Source of the DNA: Saccharomycopsis fibuligera x Saccharomycopsis cf. fibuligera
Lineage: Eukaryota > Ascomycota > Saccharomycetes > Ascoideales > Saccharomycopsidaceae
DNA: 64,000 nt
Assembly: GCA_001936135.1 (NCBI GenBank)
Contig: CP012817.1
Span: 1,550,001-1,614,000, forward strand
Direction: 5' to 3'
Positions 1 to 10,502 of this stretch are shown one piece after another (position 1 is the stretch's first letter; every line of letters begins with the position of its first letter). The notes under the pieces are model-generated. The model was not told where the DNA came from, ran no database searches, and saw only the letters and a program-made list of their open reading frames with translations. Made by a program: the position numbers and the translations under genes.

Positions 1-283
1 TGCATTGACTCACTGAGAAAAAGAAACATACAAAGGAAAGTGTTGGTCAAGAGGCGAAGAGATCGAACATATAGATATTGTGCAGGGCAACAGATAAAAC
101 ATTGACGAAAAAAATTAAAGGAAAAAAAATAAAATAAAATAAAATAAAATAGCATCGCTGATTAAAAGCACCGCATCATAAGTAAAGGCACAACTTCCTA
201 AAGCCGGTTCTCTCATTCAGTTAGCAAGTTTTATGCACCGTTTTCACTTATAGTCATCAACATTTTTAACACATTTTTGCAGA
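1..283. other. Upstream region of UBX5
   Basis: This stretch holds no gene that I can see. It contains an A-rich tract around 105-150 with AAAAT units repeated in tandem. It is presumably the promoter and 5' leader of the downstream UBX5 gene. No clear factor site was recognised. Confidence 0.5.
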
Positions 284-1855
284 ATGAGTTCTGAGCAAAT
301 AGATACTTTTATTGCTGTGACAGGCAGTGATGGCGATACCGCTAAGAAATACCTTGATTTTAGTAGTGGCGATCTAGAGGCAGCCATCACTTTTTTCTTC
401 GAAGGCGGTGGCAGCACTACTGCTACCACTAGTACTACTACGAACACTGACGCTAACAATAGTACTACTCCAAATCCAAATCCAGCTATAGCTAATCCAG
501 ACGCTGATGCCGAATTGGCCCAAAGGTTACAGAATGAGGCATATCAGGACGATGTCCGTGCACCAGACCAAGCAAGAACTGAGCGTCTTGTGGATGACGG
601 CGGGTTTGGGTTAGATTATCGTGCATTCATGTCTAGAGATGACGTTTCGCCGCCAAGGTCGTTTTCTGAGCGAGGGATTTTCAATCAGTTTGAAAATGAT
701 TTGATTGATGATGATGAAGGGGTTAATAATAACGAGGAAGAGATTTACGATCGGCAATTTGGCGCTAGCAGTACATTAACAGAACATCAAAAGAGACTAG
801 CCAAATTGTTTCGTCCACCGTTTGACTTGATTGAGAGATTGACATTGGATGCGGCTAAGAAGAAAGGTCAACAGGAAAAAAAATGGATTTTAATCAATAT
901 TCAAGACGTGTCTGATTTTCAATGTCAGTTGCTAAATAGAGATTTCTGGTCGGATCCATCTATCAAACAAGTGGTGAAGCTGAATTTTATCTTTTTGCAG
1001 TACCAAAACAAGGAATTTCAGGCTCGCGAGTACATCCAGTTCAATCCGTTTAATGGGTATCCACATATAGCTATCTTGGATCCTTATTCCGGAGAAAGAT
1101 ACAGAATGTGGGACGAGGTTCCAGAACATGGAAAATGGCTTGAACAAATTTACGATTTTTTGGACCGTTACTCATTGCAGCCAGGCCACAAGAACCCAGC
1201 GATCAGCCACAAGAAGAAAGTGGACCCAAGTTCCTTGTCAGAAGAACAACAGCTCAGCCTCGCAATGAAAAAGTCAATGAAGAGTGGCGGGGACGTGGAC
1301 GACAGTAGCGACATCGAAGAAGTGCGCGAAATTGTGTCGCACAACAACTATTACAACCCAATAAGTCTAGATTCCGATGAAGAAGAGTCAGCACCAGAGT
1401 TTGAAGATGATGATGATGATGATGAAAATGCAGAAGTGCACGAGGTCCGTAGGGAGGGTCTGGCAACTGCTGCCACTGGCAATGCGTCCTCGAAGGAGGC
1501 ATATCCAGTGGATCAGGATGAGGAGATGGGAGAAGAAGAAGAAGAAGAAGACCTAACCGAGGATGAGCTATTTGCTACTATACTACCGGTGGACCACAGA
1601 GAGCCAGATAGCGGAGCAGGAGTCACTAGAATACAAATAAGATTTGGCGATGGCACCAGAGTGGTGCGTCGATTCTCGCTAAACGACCCAGTGAGAAACA
1701 TTTACGAAGTGATGAAGGCCAACTATGACCAGGTGAAGGACAAAGTGTTCACCCTTACGATTCAGCGGGTGAACCTTATCCAGAAGCTAAACGAGACAAT
1801 AGAGGAGGCAGGGTTGAAGAACTCGTCGATATTAGTGGACACAATAGACGACTGA
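284..1855 (+). CDS. UBX5: UBA-UAS-UBX domain protein (Ubx5-like Cdc48 adaptor)
   Basis: This encodes a 523-residue protein with the domain order of the Ubx5/UBXD7 family. A UBA-like N-terminus covers about residues 1-42. A thioredoxin-fold UAS domain covers about 175-295 (LFRPPFDLI onward). A short ubiquitin-interacting motif lies at about 318-336 (EEQQLSLAMKKS). An acidic run covers about 365-435, and a C-terminal UBX domain about 445-523. In this family the UBX domain binds Cdc48/p97 while UBA and UIM bind ubiquitin or Nedd8-type modifiers, so the protein links Cdc48 to ubiquitinated substrates. Length is close to the S. cerevisiae protein (about 500 residues). The start is the first ATG of the frame and opens directly into the UBA-like segment. 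Family assignment is strong. The exact orthologue is inferred from the complete UBA-UAS-UIM-UBX set. Confidence 0.9.
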   Translation: MSSEQIDTFIAVTGSDGDTAKKYLDFSSGDLEAAITFFFEGGGSTTATTSTTTNTDANNSTTPNPNPAIANPDADAELAQRLQNEAYQDDVRAPDQARTERLVDDGGFGLDYRAFMSRDDVSPPRSFSERGIFNQFENDLIDDDEGVNNNEEEIYDRQFGASSTLTEHQKRLAKLFRPPFDLIERLTLDAAKKKGQQEKKWILINIQDVSDFQCQLLNRDFWSDPSIKQVVKLNFIFLQYQNKEFQAREYIQFNPFNGYPHIAILDPYSGERYRMWDEVPEHGKWLEQIYDFLDRYSLQPGHKNPAISHKKKVDPSSLSEEQQLSLAMKKSMKSGGDVDDSSDIEEVREIVSHNNYYNPISLDSDEEESAPEFEDDDDDDENAEVHEVRREGLATAATGNASSKEAYPVDQDEEMGEEEEEEDLTEDELFATILPVDHREPDSGAGVTRIQIRFGDGTRVVRRFSLNDPVRNIYEVMKANYDQVKDKVFTLTIQRVNLIQKLNETIEEAGLKNSSILVDTIDD

Positions 1856-2010
1856 GGCTAAAGCAAGGGGTGTGGTGCTGCGCGGTGCGCCTATACATAC
1901 TCTTCAAATACGTTTAATAGCATACTTTCTCAAACGACAAACTCGAGTCGCAGTAGCCGGTGACTGCTGAGCTGGTAGCAGTATCTGGGTGGGTGTAGAT
2001 GGATTCTGTT

Positions 2011-2077
2011 GGGACCTGGGGCCTGGCACCTGGCACCTGGGCCTGGGGCCTGGGCCTGGGCCTGGAACCTGGGACCT
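2011..2077. repeat. GC-rich CCTGG minisatellite
   Basis: About 67 bases consist of CCTGG-containing 6-11 base units in tandem (CCTGGGGCCTGG, CACCTGG, GCCTGGG). It stands out from the AT-rich surroundings and lies in the long upstream region of KSP1. Confidence 0.8.
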
Positions 2078-3117
2078 TCTTGCATGCACCAGCCACGGTA
2101 ACAGTGCACCCACCAGCCACGGTGCCGTGGTGCACGTGGTGCGTGAGATGCGCATCTCATGTGGCCCCTGAGCAGCGATACGCCAGTGCAGTCACGTTTC
2201 GCAGTAGTTCGCAGGAGTTTCCAGAGTAAATGTGGCGGCTGTTGCCGCTGCTGTTGCCGCTGCGCTTTGACACATTCAGTAGTCCAGATTCCTCTCATTT
2301 CTGGGAGAAGTGGTTACCCTGCTGTGTCCGCACAGAAAACGAACGGCGACGGGCCGAGACCCCGGAATGGCGGCAGCCGTAGCACCGTAATACCGCAGTA
2401 CCGCAGTACCGCAGTACTGCGTGTGTAGAGCGGTGGCCACAAGGCTTCAGTCAGGCATTAGTTGATTTGCAGCAATTATCGTCCCATCTCATCTCCCCTT
2501 GCCACGCAGCTCTGGATGAGTGACTGTGATTCAGTAGAGTAAGGAGTAGTACACTTGACACTTGATTGTGATTAGTCACTCAACAAAAGTCTAATAAGGT
2601 ATCACCAGCACGCTCCCTACACTCACCTCTTGCGGTGTCTGCTTGACTGACTCACTCCTCGTTTCACATTGCTCTCCTGCTCCTAGTACAGCCTTGAAGT
2701 CAGATTGTCAAAAGGCAGATCCGGGAAATTCGCATCGTCACTCACCCGCCTATCGGCTCTTGACTACAGCTATTTTTGTTGTTCCATCCATCGGCATCAA
2801 CTCCTCCATCCACAGCGGTAATCTTAAATTGTGTACCCGTACAGTGTACAGTGTACAGTGTTGTTCCTTTTTTACTCTCTTTCTTTTTCTGCTACTGTTG
2901 ACGGAAGTCTCGCCTCACTTCACTTCTCTTCACACCACTTCACTTCACCACACCACACTGCACCTCCTTCCTTCATCCACTACTACTCCCTTACGCTGTG
3001 TTCCGCTACAAGTCTCCGTTTGTACCGCCAGTCACTGCCATCTGTTCTTTATCACTATAGTGTACTATCCCGTATTGCGTCGCCTTCAAAGGTCCAATTG
3101 CTTCACAATATCTAAAT

Positions 3118-3156
3118 CTTCGATTTCAGTCTTCGATTTCAGTCTTCGATTTCAGT
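3118..3156. repeat. Three perfect 13-bp direct repeats
   Basis: The unit CTTCGATTTCAGT occurs three times back to back, about 0.9 kb upstream of the KSP1 start. It could be a slippage product or a repeated binding site. No known factor was recognised. Confidence 0.85.
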
Positions 3157-4043
3157 GTTCGGTCCACTTACTTGAGCGGCAAAAATAACAACAACAAAAA
3201 TAGCACCGCTGTCTTAGTCATCTCAGCAGATCAGACCGGTACTCTTAGAACGCCTACACAACAAAAACACCAACGCCGACAACAAGCGACCAGGTCAGCA
3301 GCCAGTAGCCAGTAGTATCCTTGCTGCATTCGGAATCATCTTGGTGGGCCAACAAAATCATATCTTGTCCTTGGTTTACTGCCAGAAGTGCTTCTGACAA
3401 CCTCGGTTTCTTTTTGTTAGCTGCCCATCCCTTGTTTTGGTCCAGTATAAAATATCATCCACCGCAAAACATAGCCCAAACAAAAGGCCATTCATTTGCT
3501 TTAGATTCTTGTCAAACGCTCTCATCGATCTTCTTCACTTACGTTGTTTCTGCTTTTTCTGAGCTCCTGTTATCTTTCCAAAAAAAAACAAAAAAAAAAG
3601 TCATTACTCACATAATATTCTTTTTATGGGTCGTTAGCATTCAGTGGACTAACAGTTGAATTCTTTACCAGTTTGTCGCATTTTCCAGTCCCCCTCTCCA
3701 AAATTACTACAAGATAATCGTTAGGCTGCCACTGCAGATAGCCAACAAAATCTTGCAACCGTTAATCCGTTCAATTATTGCTGCAATTCACGCAAAACCA
3801 AACTTTTTTACTTCATTTCTTCAGGGTCTTTTTTATTGTTTTATGTCATTACTTTTTTAAGTCACAGAAACTTATATTGCATTTTGTTTAGTTGGGTATT
3901 TTTTTTAAGCATTTGTTTTGTTCAGTATTTTTCTCCTTTTTCCTGTTCCCTATATCTTATCTTGGTCATTTTTTGTCTCATTTTTGTTTTACTCACGACG
4001 TTGTCAAGCACAAACAACTTATTAGTCTACTATTTTATCTTCA

Positions 4044-6389
4044 ATGAGCTCCGCGGATTCGGATTCAAAGACCGCTGCCTCGCACTTTGAAAAAGGCGGC
4101 TTACTCAAAAGCCGATACAAGTCTCTCGGGAAACTCAATGAGGGTTCCTATGGCATTGTCTATTTGGCTGAGGATATCTTCACCAAAGAAAAAGTTGCTG
4201 TCAAATACATTTTTTCCTTACTGGATTCTGATTCCAGCGGAATTAGTGAAGCTGAAAAAGAGATTGACATTTATCTCAAACTTGGCTATCATAAAAATAT
4301 TGCCTCATTAATTGATTATTTTGACTCATTTTTGATTTTGGAATACTGCGAGAAAGGTGATCTTTATGATTTGATTAAGGCTGGCGAAGGTCCAAAGACA
4401 AGAGCCGAGATTGTTGATATTATGATTCAGTTGATTGATCTTATTGCCTTTTGCCACAACAGAGGAATATATCACAGAGATATCAAGCCGGAAAACATTT
4501 TCATCACTGGTGATAACCAGATCAAGTTAGGTGACTGGGGGTTAGCAACAACTGAACGCTATTGTTCTGATTTTGATATTGGCAGTGATAGATACATGGC
4601 GCCAGAGTTGTTCGACAGTGCTCAAGAAGACTACGGAGAGTTGGAGGAGTTAAGCGATGGTCACTATGACGCCTCTAAAGTGGATATATGGGCTTTAGGT
4701 ATTTGCTTTCTCAACATCATTTTCCACAAGAACCCATTCTCAGTTGCCAACTCAAGCGACAAGATGTTCTTGAATTTCTGTGCCAACAGAGAAATTTTGT
4801 TTGATATTTTTTCCACAATGAGTGTTGATTTGTTTAACGTTTTGAGACACAGTTTGGCGATCAATCCAGAAAACAGGAACTTATTAGCAATGAAATCCGA
4901 ACTTCAAAGCTTGGAGTACCTTACGTATGATGAAGAAGAATACGAGGAAGTTTCTTCCTCTTCTTCTGCTCCTACTCCTCAAAGCGCAGTTACTATTGAG
5001 GTGTATGAAGACGAAAATAAGGAGCAGAGCAGTTTTACCACAAAGAATGCTAAACCAATCAATATCAACAAACACTATCAGAAACATAGGGAAAGACAGC
5101 CATTATCAATTCAAACTCCGAACAGACTATTTGTGGGTTCAATGAATAGTAGTAATACTGCCCAATACAAGCGCCAAGATCTTTACACGCCGCCCTCTAA
5201 AAGATTCTTGGATCCAAACCATATTGTGCCCCGCAAGCAGCCTTCTTTTGACAAGAAGAGAGATATCGCAAGCCATTATTCCCCAAGAAAATCAAATTTG
5301 ACTTACATTAGTAAAAGCTATGAGCCTCGCCACACTAACTATGGCAAAGATGATGGTAACAACAATAACAAAAACAAGCATCGTTCCAACAAAAGTCGTA
5401 GCGATAACGTTAGCAATGGTCCAAAGAACTCAAGTGGTTTTACTGGTAAAAGGAAAGTTGACAAACTTGGGAAGCTTGACACGAAGCTCAGCAACAATAG
5501 CAAAAATGTGTATATTCCACCGAATCTTAGAGATAAATTAAAATCACCAGCTTTCCAATCAAAGACATTCACTGCTGATGTTTATCGAATCAACAGTAAA
5601 GCATTTCTGAAACCAACTACATCCATACAAAAAGCAGATCCATTTGAGCCAACCACCACATTATCAGCGGCACCAGCACCAGCATCAGCATCTCAAACTC
5701 AATCGCAACTCACTGATGATATTGTGTTTGATGATATGGATGATGAGTTTGTCAATAACCTCAAGTCGCTCAAGGTTAGATCCGAAACCACAAGTTCAAC
5801 CGCTTCAACTACAGTCACACCACGCCATAGTGAAGAATTTAGCTCTACCATCCCTTCTTTAGTTTCAAACAGCTCCATCAGCGGACTGTCTAGCTTTACT
5901 GATAAGGTGCAGAAGGCTTTTGAGCAAAGTTCCAAGCACAACAGCAGCAACAGCTCTACTACCCCTGGAGAAAATGGGGTTTATGTGCCACCTCACCATC
6001 GACCAGATTATGATGCATCGAAATACAGAGTAAAAGGGCTTCATGAGCAGCAGCAGCATCAGCAGCGCAGGTTCAAATCACCATTAAAGTTACTGAATGC
6101 ACATGATAATGTGGCGTCCAGAAGTATTCCACATTCAACTATTAATATTGAAGGGCATTTCTCTTCTCATCATAAGAATTTTTCCGATTCCACATTATCA
6201 GCATCTATGCCACAACCGTTTGAATCGTCATTGGGTACTGTAAATTGGGCTGATTATGATGATGATAGTGATAGTAATGAACCAATTTTGTATAATGGTT
6301 ATGGCTTAGGTGATGGATCAAGTTTTCTGTTGAAAAGTTATGAAAGTCAAATGAAGAAAATACCATCTGCTATCAATGTGCAAATGTGA
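4044..6389 (+). CDS. KSP1: Ksp1-type serine/threonine protein kinase
   Basis: This is a 781-residue protein with an N-terminal kinase domain (about residues 25-295). The glycine loop is EGSYGIVY, the catalytic loop HRDIKPEN (about 143-151), and DWG replaces DFG (about 164, DWGLAT), followed by MAPELFD. The DWGLAT motif, the NPFSVAN segment and the long disordered tail with PPN/PPHHR motifs (VYIPPNLR about 489, VYVPPHHR about 646) are features of S. cerevisiae Ksp1 (Ran1-like group). Ksp1 acts downstream of PKA and TORC1 in filamentous growth and autophagy control. The protein is shorter than Ksp1 (about 1,030 residues). The tail holds QH-rich runs, acidic patches and many phospho-acceptor residues. 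The related kinases Sks1 and Vhs1 are less likely because they lack this tail. Confidence 0.9.
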   Translation: MSSADSDSKTAASHFEKGGLLKSRYKSLGKLNEGSYGIVYLAEDIFTKEKVAVKYIFSLLDSDSSGISEAEKEIDIYLKLGYHKNIASLIDYFDSFLILEYCEKGDLYDLIKAGEGPKTRAEIVDIMIQLIDLIAFCHNRGIYHRDIKPENIFITGDNQIKLGDWGLATTERYCSDFDIGSDRYMAPELFDSAQEDYGELEELSDGHYDASKVDIWALGICFLNIIFHKNPFSVANSSDKMFLNFCANREILFDIFSTMSVDLFNVLRHSLAINPENRNLLAMKSELQSLEYLTYDEEEYEEVSSSSSAPTPQSAVTIEVYEDENKEQSSFTTKNAKPININKHYQKHRERQPLSIQTPNRLFVGSMNSSNTAQYKRQDLYTPPSKRFLDPNHIVPRKQPSFDKKRDIASHYSPRKSNLTYISKSYEPRHTNYGKDDGNNNNKNKHRSNKSRSDNVSNGPKNSSGFTGKRKVDKLGKLDTKLSNNSKNVYIPPNLRDKLKSPAFQSKTFTADVYRINSKAFLKPTTSIQKADPFEPTTTLSAAPAPASASQTQSQLTDDIVFDDMDDEFVNNLKSLKVRSETTSSTASTTVTPRHSEEFSSTIPSLVSNSSISGLSSFTDKVQKAFEQSSKHNSSNSSTTPGENGVYVPPHHRPDYDASKYRVKGLHEQQQHQQRRFKSPLKLLNAHDNVASRSIPHSTINIEGHFSSHHKNFSDSTLSASMPQPFESSLGTVNWADYDDDSDSNEPILYNGYGLGDGSSFLLKSYESQMKKIPSAINVQM

Positions 6390-6489
6390 CTGCTTTGCCT
6401 TCATTTTACTCAATTTTTGAACTAACGAACAATTTTTAAACCTATCTTCGTTTTCTTTATCTCCTAATCTTTTTTTTTTTCTCTTTTTT

Positions 6490-6540
<51 letters not shown>

Positions 6541-7500
6541 TTTTTTTAGTGCATATAAGAAGGGTGAAATGATGCTTTATCAATAGCATTACAGCAGCAT
6601 AAAGTATCATATATAGGAGTCAGTGTTTTGATTTAAAGTTTTCCGATTGATTTTATATGAATCCAGATAGTTCTGTTGTATTTGCTTTGATTTATCTTCT
6701 CAACTGACGATTGATAAATGTTACTATTTTTTTTTTATGGTTAACACATTTGCTGTTTTTCTTTGTGCCTTTTTTCATTTTGTAATTTTATAAGATTTCT
6801 ACTAGCACAGAGGGAGTAATGCTATATAGCATGGATAAGATATCAGTCAAGACATGTTTGGCGTGTGTCTACATTCATCCCCAAAGAAGTCATGTGAACG
6901 CTATTTGTGCTGAGGTTTCGTAGTTGCAAAGTTTGATACTCTTCTGCAGACATTCCTACTATGTTCTTTAAACTCATATAGGATCAGCACGTTTTCTTTT
7001 TTCTTTGAATTTCGTAGAATAGTGATAGGGGCTTTTCTTCATAAATAGCTTTTTCTATTCATATATTTTTAGTGATACTAAAAACTCGTAACAATTTCGA
7101 GAAATGTTGTACTACACAGTAGTATTCAAGTAATGAAAGTAACGCTTGGCTTGCTACCACCATTGCGACCTACTATGAGCACCCTACAGACGCGTAAAGC
7201 AAGGTTCACAAAACTTCTGTTAAATTCAAAACATGGCATACGAGAATCGAAAATAAAAAAACGACTATTTTCTTTACATACCATTGTATTGCAATGCACT
7301 TAATAAAAAGGAATAAAAAGAATAGAAAGAATAGCTTAAACAAGAACGGCAGGAAAACATTATGAACGCAATGATAATAATAGTAACAATGATAATAGTA
7401 GTACACGTATAAACTTGATGAAAACGAACGCCTATACAAGAACACAAACCTATGAAAATAGAGAAAAAAAACTACTGTAAATTTTTAACGTTAATTTTCT
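6390..7500. other. Convergent intergenic region KSP1/ASF1
   Basis: This is the shared 3' region of two convergent genes, with no gene of its own. It contains a long poly-T tract just after KSP1 and AT-rich sequence. The minus-strand frame at 7206-7445 is Tyr/Phe low complexity and is not credible as a gene. Confidence 0.6.
6470..6547. repeat. Long poly-T tract with sparse C interruptions
   Basis: About 78 bases of T with only four C interruptions lie 80 bases after the KSP1 stop codon. It probably contributes to the 3' end or excludes nucleosomes. Length is likely variable between strains or assemblies. Confidence 0.9.
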
Positions 7501-7637
7501 TCAATTTGCATTCTCACCCGGTAGTGTCTTTTCACCGGCGTTATTTTTGTTGTCGTCACCGCTTGGCGTTTCTTGTTGTTGTTTTTCCGCTTCTACTAGC
7601 TGAGTAGTGTCAACTGGAGTAGACGCTTCTTCTATTG

Positions 7638-7677
<40 letters not shown>

Positions 7678-8718
7678 GTCTGTTTCTAATTCTGGTGCTT
7701 CTTGTGGACGGTTAACTAAAACTGTCTCGTCTTTGTCGGACAAGTTTCTCAGCTGTTCCTGCTGCTGAGCTTCTGGCTCTTCTTCTTTCTCCGATATCGT
7801 GGTTGAATTTTCGGCGTTGTTGCTACTATTCCCATTATCATTGAGTTTTCTCTTCTTTTGGCTTGGTCCATTGTTATCAGTAGTGGCCTCATCGGCAACT
7901 ATATCAGTTTCAGCACCTTCATCACCACCAGCAACTCCGTTATTACTACCACCATCAATTGCAGCACTAGTGGTGGTTAAAGTATCATCATCCTCACCTT
8001 CTGCTAAAACTGCTTCTTCTTCTACTGCTTCTTCAACTTCTTCCTCATCTGCTTCGGCTTCTCCTTCAACTTCCACTTCATCCACTTCTTCTTCTAGTTC
8101 TCCTTCACCTTCAGCTTCGTCGTCCTCCTCTTCTTCATCTTCTTCGTCGTCGTCGTCGCCTTCAGCTGCTTCATCAGCGCCGTAATTCTCCTCGTCATCT
8201 TCCTCGTCAAGGTCCGCTTCTGGTTGTTCTGGAGGATACTCTTCCACTTCTTCATTATCCCAAACGATATTGAATCTGGTAACTCTTGGTTTCTCTGCAA
8301 GGATGTTTCTATTGACGTGCTCCACTTGAACTTTACTGGGAGGATTTTCTCTAAGCTCCTCAGTATCATATTCATTATTCACGTAATATCCCACCCTAAC
8401 GAATTCTCTATCCCTATAGGAACAAGAAAGTAGAATCACCGTCACTGAGACTAATTCACTCGCTGGAATAAGTTCAGGAGATGGCGGGTCAGCTTCAAAT
8501 AGAAATTTGTTTACCCCGACAGGAACGGGCCCGACAAGAATAGAATCAAGTTCCTGATCATGATCAAGGGAACCGGAAGATCCAACATATGTTAACTTCC
8601 ATTCGAGATCATGCGAAAGAGGTTCTAGACATTCAAAGGTAATTTCAAATTCATATGGATCGGTGAATTTCGCAGGATTGTTGAGAACGTTAATTCCTAG
8701 TAACGATACAATTGACAT
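7501..8718 (-). CDS. ASF1: Histone H3-H4 chaperone Asf1
   Basis: The first roughly 155 of 405 residues are the conserved Asf1 immunoglobulin-like core: [18 protein letters not shown] at the start, then the [15 protein letters not shown] region and YVGS, and ending near FNIVWDNE. Asf1 receives H3-H4 dimers and passes them to CAF-1, HIR and Rtt109 in nucleosome assembly and H3K56 acetylation. A long acidic Glu/Asp tail follows (about 160-250), then a Gly/Asn and Gln-rich tail with an 11-residue poly-Gln run. This makes the protein longer than S. cerevisiae Asf1 (279 residues). A perfect MCB element lies upstream. ASF1 flanks the SUN gene cluster, as ASF1 flanks NCA3 in S. cerevisiae. Confidence 0.97.
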
Positions 8719-9471
8719 TCTAATTTAATGATGAATGTGCTATAGTGTTAATATTGCAGACTGAAAAGGATAAAGTGTATTATGTAGTGTAAATTGAGAT
8801 GTGAAAAATGTGAAAAGCTGTTGATTACAACAATCAATGACTGGATAATAAGCTGGAAAATGTTTGCTTTATGTCTTCTATATTGGGTGAATTGTGATTC
8901 AATTCAGAATATGCTTGACTCATCAAATTGGATAAATTCAAACTTAAAAATAATAAATATTTAAAATTCAAAAGTATAGAAAACGAGTACCCCCAAATAA
9001 TTTTTTTTTTTTTTTGCCTTTTATTGAAGACGCGTCCTTTTTCTTTTTTTTTCTTGATCAAAAATCATTCGTGTGCGTGTTACGGAAGAAGCGCGCGATC
9101 GCTTCAAACACAGGCAGGACTACCGCCGCGGAAAACCATTTGTTTCGTCTACTTCACATATTCTTCGAAAACTATCGAGTTGATGCGAACTCTAAACTAC
9201 AATAGTAACAAAGAAGTAATGTTTCGATTTTCAATTATGATGTCCTACTACTAAACTGTTTTCGTAAGTAATTATGAGTGATTATATGGGTATATCGGCT
9301 TATCCGTTTTTATTTTTCCCATCTCTATATACATAAGGTAGAAGAAGGAACACGTCGCCGACCTCTATACAAAATCTTCAACCACTGGGGTGCTACTTAT
9401 CTCAATAGTTCTGAACATAGACTAGTCGGGAATGCGATTAAAATGAAGGAAATGTTCACAACACAACAAGA
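8719..9471. other. ASF1 upstream region
   Basis: No gene is seen. The region is AT-rich, with an ACGCGT box 312 bases upstream of the ASF1 start and a short GC-richer patch around 9085-9135. The right half merges into the LTR patch. Confidence 0.5.
9030..9035. promoter_or_regulatory. MCB element (MBF site) upstream of ASF1
   Basis: ACGCGT is the palindromic MluI cell-cycle box bound by Mbp1/Swi6 in budding yeasts and drives G1/S transcription. It lies 312 bases upstream of the ASF1 start, and a histone chaperone needed in S phase is a fitting target. The match is exact, but a six-base site can occur by chance. Confidence 0.5.
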
Positions 9472-9943
9472 TGTTGTATAACGATACAACTACATGGGTT
9501 CAAATAAAAATTGAGTTCTAGAACAGATTGAGAGATACAGTCACGTAATGATATTATCAGAACACTCTGAGGTTACAGAACGCATATTCACTTCTGTGAA
9601 TGGCACAATGCTAGTATGTGTTATTTTCAGTCTGCTTATCATTTATATACGGTTCAACCCAATATTGCTGTATAATTATTATATTTCATTTAAAAAAAGT
9701 CTTTATATAGGAAAAGAGAAATATAAGGAATTTTAAGATAAGAGTAAGCATCTTAGGATAGAGAAGCATCCTGAGAGATAGAAGTCGTCTAAGAGCTGGA
9801 TGATATTTTTATGAAAGATTACATAGTTAAAGATTGGACGGAAAATATTGGTCCAAGAAGAAGTGTGGTTTGAGGATAAATTTAGAATAGTTGTAGTTAT
9901 ATCGGAGCAGAGACAGTACTCTGTGCCCCGTTTATTTTTCAGA
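9472..9943 (+). mobile_element. Solo LTR A (Ty3/gypsy-like, degenerate)
   Basis: It starts TGTTGTATAACGATACAAC, the terminal signature of Ty3 sigma-type LTRs (TGTTGTAT). It shares its body with LTR B: TTGAGTT near the start, CGGTTCAACCCAATATT in the middle, and AGGATAGAGAAG followed by a GACAGTA-like segment near the end. No gag or pol sequence is attached. It is immediately followed by LTR B in the same orientation. Confidence 0.7.
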
Positions 9944-10420
9944 TGTTGTATAATGACACAACTGGTTGGGTTCAGGACGAACATTGAGTTTTATACTAAC
10001 AACTACAGGATATACAGTCATGCAATATCCTTAATCAATATCCCTAATCAATATCCCTAATCAATATCCTTAATTAATCTCCTTGATTAATGTCCTTAAA
10101 TTAATCTCCTTGCTTAATGCCCTTAAAAAGTGAATACTATGCAGTTACAGTATTCATATTTACTGCTATTATAGCTCAACACTAATACTTGTTATTCAGT
10201 CAGATCACTAATCATATACAGTTTAACCCAAGATTGTTATATACCTATTACATTTTAGTTTGGAAAAGGAAAAGAAATACATGAAATTTCAAGAAAATAA
10301 CGAGTATCATAGGATAGAGAAGATCCTGAAAGGCTGAAAAAGTCCAAGAACTGTAAGAGATCTTCGAGGCAGACTATATCAGAGGTGAGACAGTAGTCAA
10401 GTATCGGTCCCTTTTACGAA
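9944..10420 (+). mobile_element. Solo LTR B (Ty3/gypsy-like, degenerate)
   Basis: It starts TGTTGTATAATGACACAAC and repeats the body of LTR A with many substitutions. It ends only about 10-20 bases before tRNA-Gly, which matches Ty3-type targeting to Pol III start sites. Unlike LTR A it contains an expanded block of about 14-base units (ATATCCCTAATCA variants) at about 10023-10130. The 3' boundary is approximate. Confidence 0.7.
10023..10130. repeat. Imperfect 14-bp tandem repeat inside LTR B
   Basis: Repeated units of the form ATATCCYTAATCA decay into CTCCTTGATTAATG-type units. The block is absent at the matching position in LTR A. Confidence 0.7.
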
Positions 10421-10431
10421 AAAAGAAAAGA

Positions 10432-10502
10432 GCGTGGATGGTTTAGTGGTAAAATTCAACGTTGCCATCGTTGGGCCCCGGGTTCGATTCCCGGTCTACG
10501 CA
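10432..10502 (+). tRNA. tRNA-Gly (GCC)
   Basis: This is a 71-nt cloverleaf without intron. The acceptor stem GCGTGGA pairs with TCTACGC and the discriminator is A. The D arm contains the GGTTTAGTGGTAAAA A-box. The anticodon GCC is at 10464-10466, and the T arm contains GGTTCGATTCC. A run of eight T follows as the Pol III terminator. It is almost identical in layout to other yeast tRNA-Gly(GCC) genes. An LTR abuts its 5' side. Confidence 0.97.

Larger units (their letters stand above)
1856..4043. other. 2.2-kb intergenic region upstream of KSP1
   Basis: No convincing gene is present. Open frames here have no recognisable domains and overlap on several strands. The left part (about 1980-2440) is GC-rich and holds a CCTGG minisatellite and a short CCGCAGTA repeat. 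The middle and right parts are pyrimidine-rich and T-rich (2870-3100, 3530-4040), typical of a yeast promoter and long 5' leader. Two + strand genes flank it, so it also contains the UBX5 terminator. Confidence 0.6.

Noticed and set aside
2643-3188. 181-codon + strand frame upstream of KSP1
   Set aside because: Ser/Thr/Leu/His low complexity from pyrimidine-rich promoter DNA, without domain.
7799-8185. 128-codon poly-Ser frame antisense to ASF1
   Set aside because: It is the complement of the acidic Glu/Asp tail of ASF1.
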